Shown: positions 32,754-44,235, counted from the stretch's first letter. The stretch is 64,000 bases of DNA from Platerodrilus igneus (GCA_036346225.1 JARFIW010001257.1:526001-590000); one strand, 5' to 3'. A program made the numbers and translations. The notes: generated by a model not told the origin, from the sequence alone.

Positions 32754-34274
32754 ATGGCATGGATAAATTGTTTGTCTACAGACGAGTTATCGTGGGAATT
32801 GGCAATTAGGGGAAAAGGCAGCGACGAATTGAAAGCTGAGGAAAGAAGAAAAGTATTGCGAACGTTTGTTTCGAAAGAAAAAATAGATTCAAAGAGAGTA
32901 GAAAAGTACCCGGAAATGAAGTTCAATTTAAGTGAGCAAATCCAATTTTGTGAAACTGCTATAGCAACAATACGGCAACCAGTATTGGATTTTGTGGACA
33001 AACCTACTAAGCTGGTTCATAAGAGAATAAAGGCAAAATTACTACATATAGACCGTAGATTGGAATATATGGAAGTAACCAAGGATAACCAACAGCAATG
33101 GGATATTTTAAACAGTAAATGTTTAGAATACTTGGACTTGTTAGAGGACATCGATGCTGAAGCAATGTTCCAAAACGACATGGAGGCATTTGTTAACTCT
33201 CGTATGGAATCTCACATACAAGTAGACGCGGACATTAATCCAATAGCTAACCTAGAAGCATGTGAGCAGTCAAGTCCCGTAGCTACAATGGCACGACTGG
33301 TACAATCGGAAAAGCCTGTTCGTATAACCACATTAGAGACTACGAATACACAGTCCATGCATGCGCAACCAGCTACAGCAGAGGAACACAATTTTCGGCA
33401 AAATGTGGACAAATCTTTAAAGAAATGGAACATCACTTTTAGTGGTGACACCAAACACATAGGGGTAAAAGCTTTTTTGGAGCGAATTGAAGAAGTGCGT
33501 ATGGCTAGAGGTTATACTCACAATCAACTTCTGAGAGGTGCGGCAGACCTCTTTGAAGGACCAGCTCTTATGTGGTACAGAGCCATGAAGGTGAACATAA
33601 AAACTTGGGTGGAACTAGAAGAAAAATTAAAACTGCATTTTCTACCAAAGAATTATGATGAAGCTTTATTAGAAGAAATTCGAGCTAGAAAGCAAGGTCA
33701 AAACGAAAAGCCAATAATTTATATTGCCGCCATGGTTAATCTAATTAACAGATTAGTCAAGACACCTTCGCCATCTGATCAAATATATTTCATCAGAAGG
33801 AATTTGCAACCATACTATGCAAGCCATTTAAGTTTGACAGATACAGAATCACTAGATAGATTAATTGAGCTTTGTTTGCAATTAGAAGAAACGAAACAAC
33901 AAAATTTTAGATTTCGGCATAATGACACAAAACTTACATCACTTTTAGAACCAGATTTAGCGTACACAGCAGCGACCGACATGAAAACGTTACATGCGAT
34001 AGCAACCAAAAAAGACACGCAAGAAATAGCTTTCAACAATGCCAGCAAATACAAGAAGACTAGGCCAAAGCCAAAGAGTTTAGATCTAGCTTGCTATAAC
34101 TGCAAAAAAAATGGACACACGTATCACCGATGCCCAGAAGATAGGACTCTATTTTGCTACATATGTGGAACTAGGGAAGTTACATACACAAATTGTCCTA
34201 AATGTTCAGCGAAGAAAAAAAACGAATATCTGCCAGTTTCACCCGCAGCCGGCGAAACGCAAAAGAAGGCATAA
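32754..34274 (+). CDS. Gypsy Gag polyprotein
   Basis: An open frame of about 506 residues from ATG at 32754 (MAWINCLSTDELSWELAIRG). The N-terminal half is helical and charged. The capsid-like region reads 'LLRGAADLFEGPALMWYRAM' and 'WVELEEKLKLHFLPKNYDEA', typical of Ty3/Gypsy Gag. Near the C-terminus a zinc knuckle (CYNCKKNGHTYHRC) and a second cysteine set (CYICGTREVTYTNCPKC) bind RNA. The frame is intact to TAA at 34272, unlike pol. It overlaps the protease frame by about 70 bases, with a slippery heptamer inside the overlap. Gag forms the particle that packages element RNA. Confidence 0.9.
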   Translation: MAWINCLSTDELSWELAIRGKGSDELKAEERRKVLRTFVSKEKIDSKRVEKYPEMKFNLSEQIQFCETAIATIRQPVLDFVDKPTKLVHKRIKAKLLHIDRRLEYMEVTKDNQQQWDILNSKCLEYLDLLEDIDAEAMFQNDMEAFVNSRMESHIQVDADINPIANLEACEQSSPVATMARLVQSEKPVRITTLETTNTQSMHAQPATAEEHNFRQNVDKSLKKWNITFSGDTKHIGVKAFLERIEEVRMARGYTHNQLLRGAADLFEGPALMWYRAMKVNIKTWVELEEKLKLHFLPKNYDEALLEEIRARKQGQNEKPIIYIAAMVNLINRLVKTPSPSDQIYFIRRNLQPYYASHLSLTDTESLDRLIELCLQLEETKQQNFRFRHNDTKLTSLLEPDLAYTAATDMKTLHAIATKKDTQEIAFNNASKYKKTRPKPKSLDLACYNCKKNGHTYHRCPEDRTLFCYICGTREVTYTNCPKCSAKKKNEYLPVSPAAGETQKKA

Positions 34275-34681
34275 AGGCTGACGAAATGGAGTGGAAGCAA
34301 TGGCTTAAGAAAGTTAAGGACTTCATGAGACCACAAAATAAGAAGCTTAATTCACTGCTATATGCAAAAGAGCAAGATCCACGACCATTCATATATGTAC
34401 GAATAAAAAATCAACCGCTGCTAGCGCTACTTGATACAGGAGCCACTCATACAGTAGTAGGTAATATGGGTTTACAAATTCTAGAACAGCAAGGTTTAAA
34501 AATTATAAAAAAAAGTTCTAATACGGTATTAGAAACAGCCGATGGGAAAAAGCAACCGGCGATAGGACAAGTCGTTTTACCACTCGAAATAAACGAAAGG
34601 AAACAAGACATAATTGCTACAGTTTCGACAGCAATACAGGCAAGTGTGATACTTGGCTCAGATGTATGTCGGGTTTTTTAA
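34202..34681 (+). CDS. Gypsy protease (start of pol)
   Basis: Frame -1 relative to gag. The active-site motif 'LLALLDTGATHTVVG' puts D-T-G at 34433-34441, and 'SVILGSDVCRVF' near the end gives the usual ILG(S/A)D block of retropepsin-like proteases. It ends at a TAA right after the domain, so the RT that follows at 34742 is separated by a short interval without an open frame. That interval may be another lesion. The enzyme would process Gag and Pol as a dimer. Confidence 0.85.
   Translation: MFSEEKKRISASFTRSRRNAKEGIKADEMEWKQWLKKVKDFMRPQNKKLNSLLYAKEQDPRPFIYVRIKNQPLLALLDTGATHTVVGNMGLQILEQQGLKIIKKSSNTVLETADGKKQPAIGQVVLPLEINERKQDIIATVSTAIQASVILGSDVCRVF
34217..34223 (+). promoter_or_regulatory. 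Probable -1 ribosomal frameshift site (A AAA AAC)
   Basis: In the gag frame the codons are AAG AAA AAA AAC, so A AAA AAC is in the correct register for tandem slippage. A shift of -1 enters the protease frame ('KRISASFTRSRRNAKEG'), 49 bases before the gag stop. A AAA AAC is a well-established retroviral slippery heptamer. I did not model a downstream pseudoknot. Confidence 0.7.
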
Positions 34682-34741
34682 TTAAAACCTAACTTCGCAA
34701 ATAATACATTTCAAATACCAGAAGACAATGTAAAAATCTCA

Positions 34742-35386
34742 ATGTTAACGCAACAGGCAATATGTTCAACAGAGGATCTCACCCCAGAACAAGCAAAACT
34801 ACTGGAGGACATAAAAGAACAGTATAAAGCCATAAGTGGTCCTGGGTTGGGAAGAACCGCAAAAGCAATACATCATATTGATACAGGAGATGCACAACCG
34901 ATAAAACAGCGGTATCACACAATATCGCCAGCAATGTTGAAGCAGTTGAATGAGGAAATCGACAAGATGTTAGAGCAAGGAGTGATAAGACCATCGAACT
35001 CACCATGGAACTCGCCTTTAGTTTTGGTGAAAAAGAAGAGTGGAGACATGCGTGTGTGTTTTGATGGAAGGAAGCTGAACTCTGTCACAAAAAAAGATGC
35101 CTAAGGTTTACCATTGGTAAACGACATCTTAGACAAGTTTAGGGATTCTAAATTCTTATCGTCTATTGATCTGAAAAAAGCGTTTTATCAGATAGGATTA
35201 ACGCCTGAGTCTTGTGAGAAAACTGCGTTTACAGTGCCAAGAAGAGGGTTGTATGAATTTACCGTACTGCCGTTTGGCCTTTGCAACAGTCCTCAAACTT
35301 TACAAAGGCTCAAGGACAGTATTTTAGGACCACGCTTTGATAACGTATGGGTTTATCTCGACGATGTGATCATCACCTACTTTTGA
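34742..35386 (+). pseudogene. Gypsy reverse transcriptase, N-terminal and palm
   Basis: The frame holds 'LTPEQAKLLEDIKEQYKAI', 'QGVIRPSNSPWNSPLVLVKK', 'MRVCFDGRKLNSVTKKDA', then an in-frame TAA at 35102, then in the same frame 'FLSSIDLKKAFYQIGL' (first catalytic D), 'GLYEFTVLPFGLCNSPQTLQ' and YLDD (35354-35365). The TAA replaces what is Tyr in 'KKDAYPLP' of the family. A one-base insertion right after 'DDVIIT' (about 35375) shifts the frame. Otherwise the domain is full length. Confidence 0.9.
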
Positions 35387-36085
35387 GGAGCATATAAAAA
35401 CTCTACAAGAAGTACAGAAGGCCATGAAAGAGGCCGGATTAATAATAAACTTGGAAAAATGTGAATTTTGCAGACCATCACTAAAATACCTAGGATATGT
35501 AATCGACAGGGAAGGATTACGTACAGATCCGGAAAAAGTGAAGGCTATAACGAACTTTCCAACACCCACTACGGTACGCTCAATAAAAAGATTTTTAGGA
35601 ATGGTGGGGTGGTATCGAAGGTTTATCCAAAATTTTTCTACACTAGCTGATCCAATTCTAGAACTTATTAAAGGTCGATCAATAAAGAAAAATATTAAAT
35701 GGAATCAAGAGGCAGAATGTGCTTTCCAACGATTAAAGGAGTTGTTGATCAGTGCACCCATTTTAACTAGTCCGGATTTTTCCCAAAAATTCATAATACA
35801 GACAGACGCATCTGATGTTGGACTGGGAGCAATTTTATTGCAAGGTGAAGGGGAGCAAGAGAAGGTTATAGCATATGCAAGCAGGTCCTTGTCGAAACAA
35901 GAACGAGCATATGGAGCAACCGAAAAAGAATTATTGGCAGTAATTTTTGGAGTGGAAAAATACCGGCCATACATAGAAGGAGATACCTTCACAGTCATCA
36001 CCGACCATTACTCATTACTCTGGTTGGATAGGCTGAAAAACCCATCTGGGAGACTACAACGATGGAGCCTGAGATTATCACAGAA
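35387..36085 (+). pseudogene. Gypsy RT thumb and RNase H
   Basis: Frame entered after the shift near 35375. It has 'EAGLIINLEKCEFCRPSLKY' and 'LGYVIDREGLRTDPEKVKAI' (thumb and connection), 'RRFIQNFSTLADPI', then RNase H: 'IIQTDASDVGLGAILLQ' (first D), 'GATEKELLAVIFGVEKYRPY' (E) and 'TVITDHYSLLWL' (D). It ends within 'GRLQRWSLRLSQ', where the normal tether to integrase should follow but is missing. Confidence 0.9.
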
Positions 36086-36694
36086 GAATATAAAATTCAA
36101 AAAATATGGTACAACGCAAACTACCACCCGCAAGTGAACCCAGTGGAAAGGACTAACCGTGTAATAGTTACAGCATTAAGGTCATATGTCACAGACAACC
36201 ACAAGAAATGGGACGAACACTTATTTAAAGTAGGGCACGCTATACGCAACGCAGTTAGTGAAGTCACTAACCACACACCAGCATTTTTAAATTTTGGGAG
36301 ATCCATACCAATAACGGGGGAGTATTATGGAAGACTCTCCAAATTTACAGATCAAGAACTAAATGTCCAGTCCAGGGAACAGTTAGTTCAGGATGTAAAT
36401 AATTTATCAAGTTTATATAAGGAAGTGAAAGAAAGACTCCACAGGGCGTACCAGCGCAATAAAAAAACATATGATCTGCGACGAAGAGCAGTCACGTACA
36501 AGAAGGGAGACTATGTGTGGAAAAGAAATATGGCTCAGTCCAAAGCATCAGATGCTTTTTCACAGAAATTAGCACCGAAATATGTGCGCTGCAAAATCAT
36601 TGAACAAACGGGGACAGTCACTTACAGATTGCGGGATTGCAACGGAAAGGATATTGGAGTCTGGCATGTGCAAGATCTCAAGCCAGATTCTTAG
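36086..36694 (+). pseudogene. Gypsy integrase C-terminal part (core deleted)
   Basis: Directly after the RNase H 'RWSLRLSQ' the text resumes at 'KIWYNANYHPQVNPVERTNR', near the third catalytic residue of the integrase core. It then runs through 'DNHKKWDEHLFKVGHAIRNA', 'TNHTPAFLNFGRSIPITGEY' and a C-terminal 'GTVTYRLRDCNGKDIGVWHV'. The H-H-C-C domain and the first two catalytic acids are missing. The loss is about 1 kb judged by family layout. The remaining frame has no stops to 36694. Confidence 0.88.
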
Positions 36695-36881
36695 TAAATT
36701 AAGTTGTCTACACCTAAAGGGAGACGTTTCTGCTGGGAGTTGGTTCTCTTTAAAGGAGGTGGGTTTGCACCTTGCTGTCCGGTTAGCCTGGTGGGACCCC
36801 ATGTTTTTCGAAGGGAGGCTGATTTTCTTCAGAAAAGTTGTTTTCTTCATGGTGAGAGTTTCTCATGTGGGGAGGGGGTAG

Positions 36882-38373
36882 TGTAGCAGTGTAAAATCCT
36901 GCTAATATCCTTATAGGTAGGCAATCCTAATTACGGAGCGTATACATCTATGGTAGTATATAGTTCTAGTGCGCGTAGAACAAGTTAGAACGGAGTAGGG
37001 ATTCGAGGTCCGACGGCGATACTCGAGGCCATCGTGGTTTTTCTGGTTCTTGTTGAGTTGAACTTGCAAGCAGAAGGACGTTTCGAAGAATCGGCTTCTT
37101 AGTAAGAATTCTTGCGAAGAAGCGAGTTCGATTTAAAATGTTTTACTTAACGAAACTTACAGCAGGCTAGTGGTAGGTGAGATTTCTTTTAAATAAAATT
37201 TTGCTAATGAAGTATTACAAATTTTAGCTGTCAGTTACGGTTGAAATAAATAACTTTAGTTATTTTAAAAATTAGATTACTAAGGTACCGTCTTGAACGA
37301 AAGAGGTTTCCTAGATATCTAATGGCGTTGGCATAAACTTGGACTTGATTAACGGAATTTCATATGAAGATGTACCATTCGACTTTAATCCAAAACAAGT
37401 GACGAAACTACAAGTGCGAAGTGGAGAGCAAAGGTTGTTGATGCTTTACAATTCCATGTTCGTCGCAAGGGTCAAGTCGAGTCAAGGACGCAGCTGGCGG
37501 TTAGGTTTGGATGTTTGCAGACAGATGACATTGTTTTCCTACAAATTATGTAACTAGGTAATTATACTTTCTTATCGGATCGGGTTTGGAACAAAATTTA
37601 GTTAAACAAAGAGTAAACTACAATAATTTTTATTCGTAACTTACCTCATGATGTTGTAAACATTCCTGGACTTTTTAAATTTAATTTTGTTTTAAAATTG
37701 TTAGTAAGTTACTCGATGCCTGCGAAGTCCACATTTACTTGACATTAAATTTGAACTATAATGACCTTTACCTCAATCTAACTTCACTTTGAATATATAG
37801 CAACTTTGCATAAAGTGCTTTGTACACATATTTTGTATTAACAAACAGTGTAACACTGATGAGGTTATGAGCTCAGCCACTTATCGGCGCATTTAATTTA
37901 ATTGTAAATGATTTAACGTAATTTAATTTCTTTATTAATTGTATATAAAATTTGGACTTATGAAAGTTTAAGTCGGTTTGTATATAGTTTTGCTACTTGA
38001 TTTTTTTTATGAAGGAACTAAGTCGAATCATGCTTATTTGTACATACCTTTTCTTGTACATATATTACTAAAACATTAGAAATACTTTGCTTTTCAATTG
38101 TTTATTTATTGAACTGGTGTGTTTGTGACTTAGTGCATTAAATGGTACACTACTGTGTTAAGCTATACAAGTCATCCCACCCCTGAAGAACTTTTTAGAC
38201 GTTTTATGCTCTTAAATTATTATAGTTTAGGCTATGTTTTTTTTAAGCAAAATTAGTGTTTTGTTTAGATTCTACCATACTTAGGGAGACGGAGTTTGCA
38301 GCCAGTGCAGCAGTCCTGAGGTATTAGATATAATTTTTACTCCCTTACAGATAGGTGTACCAAGGAGTAGACA
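36882..38373 (+). repeat. Gypsy 3' LTR (1492 bp)
   Basis: Direct copy of 30548-32036, three bases longer, with small indels (for example TTTTAAAAATTAG against TTTTAAAATTAG, and GATGCCTGCGAAG against GATGCTCGAAG). A purine run GGGGAGGGGGTAG just before TGTAG (about 36869-36881) is the polypurine tract. Confidence 0.92.
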
Positions 38374-38377
38374 GTAC

Positions 38378-40567
38378 TTCACCGCCCGTGGTGCTTATGG
38401 CTGTTTTTCGCCAAGCCCCCTCCCCTCAGTTATTTAAGAATTTGTGTTTGGTACATTTGTGTTTGGATAAAAATGACAGTCGACATCGACACAGGTAATA
38501 TCGTAAGACCTTGATAAATAGTCGGATATTTTATTGTGATTAATTTATCTTGAATTTGATGTTTGTCAAACCGACAATACCAAATTGCCATTTTCTGACT
38601 AATGCTCGAGCACTTCAGTCTTTGATTATTAATGGCAATTTCGTTGAGTCTGATTGCAGAGCACTCAAAGAAACTTTATTCTAAAAAAACAACTAAAAAA
38701 AACAGCTAAATTATTATTTTTGTATTTACTAAAGGAAATAAAGCATAAAGAAAAACATTTACCGCCAAAGGGGGGTAAACCTAATTTACTAACCTAATAT
38801 GAAGGCGGTAAATTAGATTTGCAAATTAGGCTGGCAAAAAAATTATTTAATATAGGCTTAGACACGCTATCGTGGGTTTGTAACCATGGTTTTTGACTAG
38901 TAATCGATCATTTGCTTTCTTAGCGAAGTTGTTACGTTAAATTCCTGCAAGCAATCTATTTCTGCATGAATATTAAATTCAAACTATATTTATTTAAAAC
39001 ACCCTAAAATATCTAAATTAAACTACCTTACACTTTTTATGTTATTTCAAATCATATATATTAGCAATCAACAAGCTCAACTTCTTTTTAATTGACGAGT
39101 ACTTATTTAAACATCCTGTAAAATTTCCTCATAATTCTTAGTACATCGTTAAATACGTAGAATTTATTTTATAATAATCTCCTTTGCTTTGCGTTTTCAA
39201 TTTTTCAAATCTTATAAATACAGAATGGACTTTGAAGGCAGTTTGTTTCTATACAGAGCCCTTTTTCCGTAAAGGAACCCTGTAAGTCAGTTGCTGATTA
39301 AGACGCCTTCTTGTTAAGTTGTTTTACTTAGTGTTACTGTGTAGTGCAATTGTAGTATCTAATCCGTCGGCAAGTGTAATACACACTTGTAGGTCCACTA
39401 TGATAGCACCAAAAGTAGAGAACTAACTACACTTCTAAAGAACATTTATTCAGTTTTCTTCTTCTTGATGCTACTATGAAAGCTACGACCTTGGTTGGTT
39501 GATAACCACGTAAGTGATGTAGTTTTTGTACTCCTGGTTATGACACAATAAATTAAAGACTGCATGTTAAAATTGACTTTCTCATCTCTGTACACAAGTG
39601 ATTCCGTAATTATTTTCCAAGTCACATTCATATAAACCGAAGCTTATGTTAGAACGATTTTCACTTGTTTTAAAATTAATATTACGAAATGCTAAAGTCA
39701 ACAACCTGTTTATTAAATTATAAACTAGAGTAAGTTAACACTTTGTATATATCAGTTCAGGTTACGTTATTTCTTTTAGGAAGTGCACTTCACAGGGCAT
39801 GTAAAAATGCTGTACACAATTGTCTAATTTTCTTCTTGTATATATTTAGGGCTAGAAACATTGTGTAGGTATCATTGTATGTATCGATTTTCTTTCCCCT
39901 GCTAAAGTAAATTTGTTCAGGTCTCCCTACAATACTAGCTCTGTGATTAACTCTATGCCTCTCGCTTGTATGCATACGTTTTTGTTCCATCTTTGTTCTT
40001 TCGTGACAGTTATCTCTAGCTGCCTCCAATACTAGCTCCAGAATTAAAATCGATATCTTAACAAACACACTGTGTCTTTGTCAGATTTATGTGGTTTTGC
40101 TTTTCCCTGTTGCGAATTGACTACGTTAATTCCAACGGTCGTCTGTTTTCCTGTAACCTATTAAAGCTTGTTTGTATCAATGTTATCTAGAAATATATCT
40201 CCCCTTGTTAGTTTGCTATGCTTTTTAAACGTTTGGGTTTTACCTTCGAAAAATAAGACTGCTATTTTAACACATATTCAATGCTTTTATATTACCGTAT
40301 AATATTAAATATAAATTAAATATGCTATACTTTTACCCTATTATTATTTCTTATGCCCTATATTTAAATAAATACTATATTACATCATTCCTAGTTAAAT
40401 ATAACTAAAGCAAATTAACTCTACATTATTATATATTACCTTGTTTAAAATATCCTAATTTCCTAAATGACTAATTTGATTTTCTAATAATAACCTATTA
40501 ACTCTACTTCTAGCTTAACCTATGCCCTTATATAGTCCCAATGACCCAATGAACCCTTAATTACATG

Positions 40568-40568
<1 letters not shown>
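38378..40568. other. No gene seen; carries an outer fragment of repeat Y
   Basis: No readable protein. At 39215-39325 CCCTTTTTCCGTAAAGGAAC and GCCTTCTTGTTAAGTTGTTT match 27215-27295 in the same direction. GGGGGGTAAACC near 38770 and a TCAAACCGACAA block near 38565 have no partner that I noticed. Confidence 0.5.

Positions 40569-40611
<43 letters not shown>
40569..40611. repeat. (AT)n microsatellite
   Basis: AT tract bounded by ACATGATT and TGTAACACATC. No CACAGCA lies on either side, so this one is not linked to a primer-site array. Confidence 0.93.
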
Positions 40612-40613
<2 letters not shown>

Positions 40614-41660
40614 AACACATCTAGTAACCAAAAGTTTTAAAAACAGGTGAGTTATCACCAGGAGGCTCATGCCCACACACAAAAATAAACACAAGTCGTA
40701 TAAGGAACATTTATTCATATTAACTACACCCATATTTAAGGCTAAGAAGAAATGTATTCAATGATGCAATTACAAGGTTTATTAAGCTCTAGAATACATA
40801 AAGGTACACTGTCCAACGATGGTAAGAAGTTGAGATGCTTGTGCAATACCACATTAAATAGTTAAATTAAAATTAAGGGTCAAGAACGTCTGTAAAATGT
40901 CTGTATATGTTTGTTAGTTGTAGTATTTTTAGAAGTAGTAACTGTAGGAGGTAAAAATGTAAAATTATTCGATAGGAAATGAAGCTTAAATTATGTTTGT
41001 CATGATGTTAGATATCAATAATGTTATCAATGCCAGGATTTACTAATGCAAACAACATTGGTATTTTTTTTTAATGCTTGTTATAATTAAGTGCAAAATA
41101 CCGAATTAAGGTAGTTTTGAAGTAGTGTGTTTAGAGAATGAACAAAACATGTAATTTAATATGTAAGGAGCTTAAAAAAGATGATTTAAGTACCTAGGTG
41201 ATAAGTTTGTTTATGAATGACAAATAAAATAATAAAGAAAAGAAAAGAGGTCGTACTATCAAGCTCTGTCGTTTAATTTAAAAGGTTTCCGAAAATTGTA
41301 AAAGTGAATAAGATATAAGCATTTGAAAGGTCAAAGAGCATACGATAGTTTATTTTAAAAAGAGAAACGCAGTACGTAGAAATTAATTAAAAAAGGTAAC
41401 AACAAAGAGTAGCCAAAGTCATTATAGGAATATCCAGGTATTTTGACGCAGCGCTAGCAACCACGAAGGAGGGCCCACACATATAAACAAACCGGCAGTA
41501 GAACGTGCAGCCAACCCCAAGTGAAGAAAGCTTTCACAGCACCGTGAAATGCATTCAAGGGACAGCAGAATCGTATAAAAAAGAGTATCCACCATTTATT
41601 TATATACATTTTGTTATTGTAGTAATTCAAATCTAAAAGATTTCATGAGACTAAAACAAT
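40612..41660. other. No gene seen
   Basis: AT-rich up to about 41430, then a more balanced stretch (CGCAGCGCTAGCAACCACG onward) with no coding match. No repeat partner was noticed in this window. Confidence 0.45.
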
Positions 41661-41682
41661 ATTTATTCCATAGATTACTTAC

Positions 41683-41802
41683 ATTAATTGGTATTCCATG
41701 AGCATTTAACATCACGGAGAGGAAGCCACCATCAGTTGGAACGAATATCAGGTACCAAACTCCATTTAAAGTAAAAGCTTGTTCTCGTTTTGATAAATTG
41801 CA
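41683..41802 (-). CDS. Exon-like segment with GTAAGT donor
   Basis: Minus-strand open text 'QAFTLNGVWYLIFVPTDGGF' then 'LSVMLNAHGIPIN' ends exactly at AAT|GTAAGT (exon end 41683). The pattern of alternating hydrophobic residues, 'VPT.GG', and a closing 'GIPI' resembles an immunoglobulin-like or filamin-type repeat, but this is a guess from spacing. The acceptor side is unclear (open to 41802, poor pyrimidine tract). Its phase (0) does not join directly to 25259-25348, so other exons or another gene would be needed. Confidence 0.35.
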
Positions 41803-42290
41803 TCATTGAACAAATAAATAGGGTAAGCAAGCCTTCAACCATTTTAGTGTTGAGTATTGCGGTAACGTCACGACCTGCATGGCATATACCGACCGCGCAG
41901 ATTCAGGTGTAGTGAAGGATTGTACATATGGGAAAGCATGTAAATATCCTTGTCGAGGACACCGAGTAGATTTTGCTCTGCCACGAACCCACGCAGGGCG
42001 AAATCGAATGTAAATAGTTGAATATAGAACCCTGAGATAATTTATTTAGAAACTGCAGATAGCAGACAGCAGTAGCGGCGAAGCAGTAGGAGTGTAGTAA
42101 ATGGCACACAATGTGACGACTCGAAATAATTAAGATTAGTGTTCTGCTGATGCATTGCTATTTGTTGAAAAGGAACGTGTTTTGAATTTAAAAAAAAAAC
42201 GTCGTTTGGGGGTACATCAGCTGCTAGTAAAATATTAAAATTATACAAATTTAAGTGGGGCCTGTCAGGTAACATAAATTTTGAAACTTA
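41803..42290. other. No gene seen
   Basis: No readable protein on either strand. It could hold the leader of the Gypsy-like element that follows, but no LTR partner of 44248-45562 was found here. Confidence 0.4.
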
Positions 42291-43760
42291 GCGACATTAC
42301 AAAAATGACAGACGAACAAAGATTTGCCACATGATCAGGTAAACTGTACGGGATTGAGACTGACGTGACAATGACAGCAGCAGGTGACAGACAGGGAGAT
42401 TTAGGCACGGTTGATGAACCGGAGATTGTTACAGCGGACGTAGAAAGATAAGAGACGGGGGCGGTACCGGCGAAACAGAACCATAACCAGGACATCGTGA
42501 TACTTTAACGGGATGGAAAGTTTACAAAGAGATTTAAAAATCGCGAGAAGACACTAGAACAGACATTATAAATTCCCAGGCAGAAATCAAAGCCATAATG
42601 TAGGAAAGTTTTGCTTCATTTAGGCTAGAGCTGCAGAGAGAAGTAGAAGAAAAGACTGAGGCGGTAGAAGAAAATATGATCACGGGAATGACAAATTTGC
42701 GAGAGGACTTAGAACAGATAGACAAAAAACACAGTGACAATTACAAAAATCTAAGTGACAACGTGAATGTCAACAAGCACGAAAATTTGAAGACATGGGA
42801 CAAAATTTTCTAACAGTTAAGTTTGGGTTGGGACGAAACAAAACGGTTATAACTCAACACGACAGCACTAGGAGAAAAAATTTCCGGGGTTGACAGAAAC
42901 GTCAGACAGATATGGAACAAAATGAGTGATTTTGAAAGGACGAGATTTGGACAACCAGAACAAATACAACAAAAATTTGGCAAGGACACGTTACCAAAAT
43001 TTGACGGAAAAAGATTTGAACTACTTATGACATTCCTAGACAAACTCGATGAGATAGTAGACAGCGAACCTGAATGCACAAAATTACAAATTGTAAACGC
43101 TACACTGTTTGGTAATGCCAAAAAATGAAACAGTATCATGAAAAAACAATACGATTCGTACACTGAATTTTAGAAGACTGTTTATTAAACAATACTGGGG
43201 ACATTCACACCAAACACATGTACGCATGAATCTGATCACCGGACATTATACGACGATACAGGGGTCACGCGAAGAATACGTAATAGACAAGTACAACCAA
43301 GCACAGCACCTAATGCTGAAATTGCGCGAGGACGAAATTACACAACTACTTTCATGGCACATGGAAACAGAAATTACAAGAGCAGTTGCTATACAAAATA
43401 TTAAGACGTTACGTGATTTTTTAGAAATTATGAGAAACTATGACATGGCAAAAGCGAATGAGAACAGTCATAAAAGCAACAATGACAACAGGAATGGGGA
43501 AAGACAGAACCGAAATCGCTGGGACGACAACCGGTGTTTTAGAAATACAAATAATTACAGAAACAATAACAGATGGGAAGGACAAAGGCAGCACAGAGGA
43601 CCGCCAATGAATGGAAACAATAATTGGCGAGGGAATTTTAACAGAGAGTTTTACAACAAAGGCGACTATTATGGAAGACAACAAGGACAAGCCGCGCCAC
43701 GGAATTATGACAACCAACGAAACGATGTGCATCGAAAAGCCCGACAGCTAAATAAATAAG
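42291..43760 (+). pseudogene. Gypsy-like gag with Asn-rich C-terminus
   Basis: 42291-42920 is a broken helical N-terminal region ('REVEEKTEAVEENMITGMTN'). 42922-43128 reads 'KFGKDTLPKFDGKRFELLMT' and 43226-43759 begins 'MNLITGHYTTIQGSREEYVI', matching 'DNLITGKYN...' in the minus-strand Gag near 62200. The C-terminus is a basic, Asn/Arg/Gly-rich tail ('NNNRWEGQRQHRGPPMNGNN') instead of CCHC knuckles. Several stops and frameshifts break it. No protease or RT follows before the LTR at 44248, so pol is deleted. Confidence 0.7.
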
Positions 43761-44235
43761 TTCAAGGAACATGAATATACGTTATAACAAAATTCTGTAG
43801 AAATTTCGTTAACGGTCGGTGCCAAAAGCTACGAAAACAACAGGTGGTTTGAAAGCAAATTGAGACGGAATATCGATAGCGTAGAGCAGACAGAGATCAC
43901 ATATAATAGACGTTGGGTAAAACACTCGTTTAAAGTATGCGACAAGTTTGGAGGTCAACCACAATATCGATTTTCTGTTGCTTAAGTGGGATTGTAAAAG
44001 AGACAACAAATATGTGTTAGACAAGGGTAACATAGTGAGGGCTGGATATAAGAATAGGAGAAATGTGTGTGATTGGCTGAGTGCTAGAAAATTTCAAAGA
44101 AGCTCACAACCGTTGTATTTTGTTGACCAGTTTTCGGACTAAAGCAACGATGGAGTGAAAATTCTCAGTTTTACAAGTTCGTTACGTACAAAATTTTTAG
44201 AATCAATTACAGTAGGGGAGCTTTTTGACTGAAAT
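43761..44235. other. Remnant between gag and LTR; no domain recognised
   Basis: Short open stretches (for example 43948-44142) show no protease, RT or integrase motif. The normal 3-kb pol is absent, implying an internal deletion. Confidence 0.5.

Larger units (their letters stand above)
30548..38373 (+). mobile_element. Ty3/Gypsy LTR retrotransposon, complete ends, integrase core deleted
   Basis: Direct LTRs (30548-32036 and 36882-38373) start TGTAGCAGTG and end GAGTAGACA. GTAC flanks both sides (30544-30547 and 38374-38377), a 4-bp target duplication. Inside, in order: a primer-binding site, a 0.7-kb leader, gag with zinc knuckles, protease, RT, RNase H and the end of integrase. The LTRs differ at only a handful of positions by eye, so insertion is fairly recent. 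One stop, one frameshift and a deletion of the integrase zinc domain and most of its core make it defective. Confidence 0.93.

Noticed and set aside
32555..33001. Minus-strand frame overlapping Gypsy leader and gag
   Set aside because: Shadow of the plus-strand Gag, with no motif of its own.
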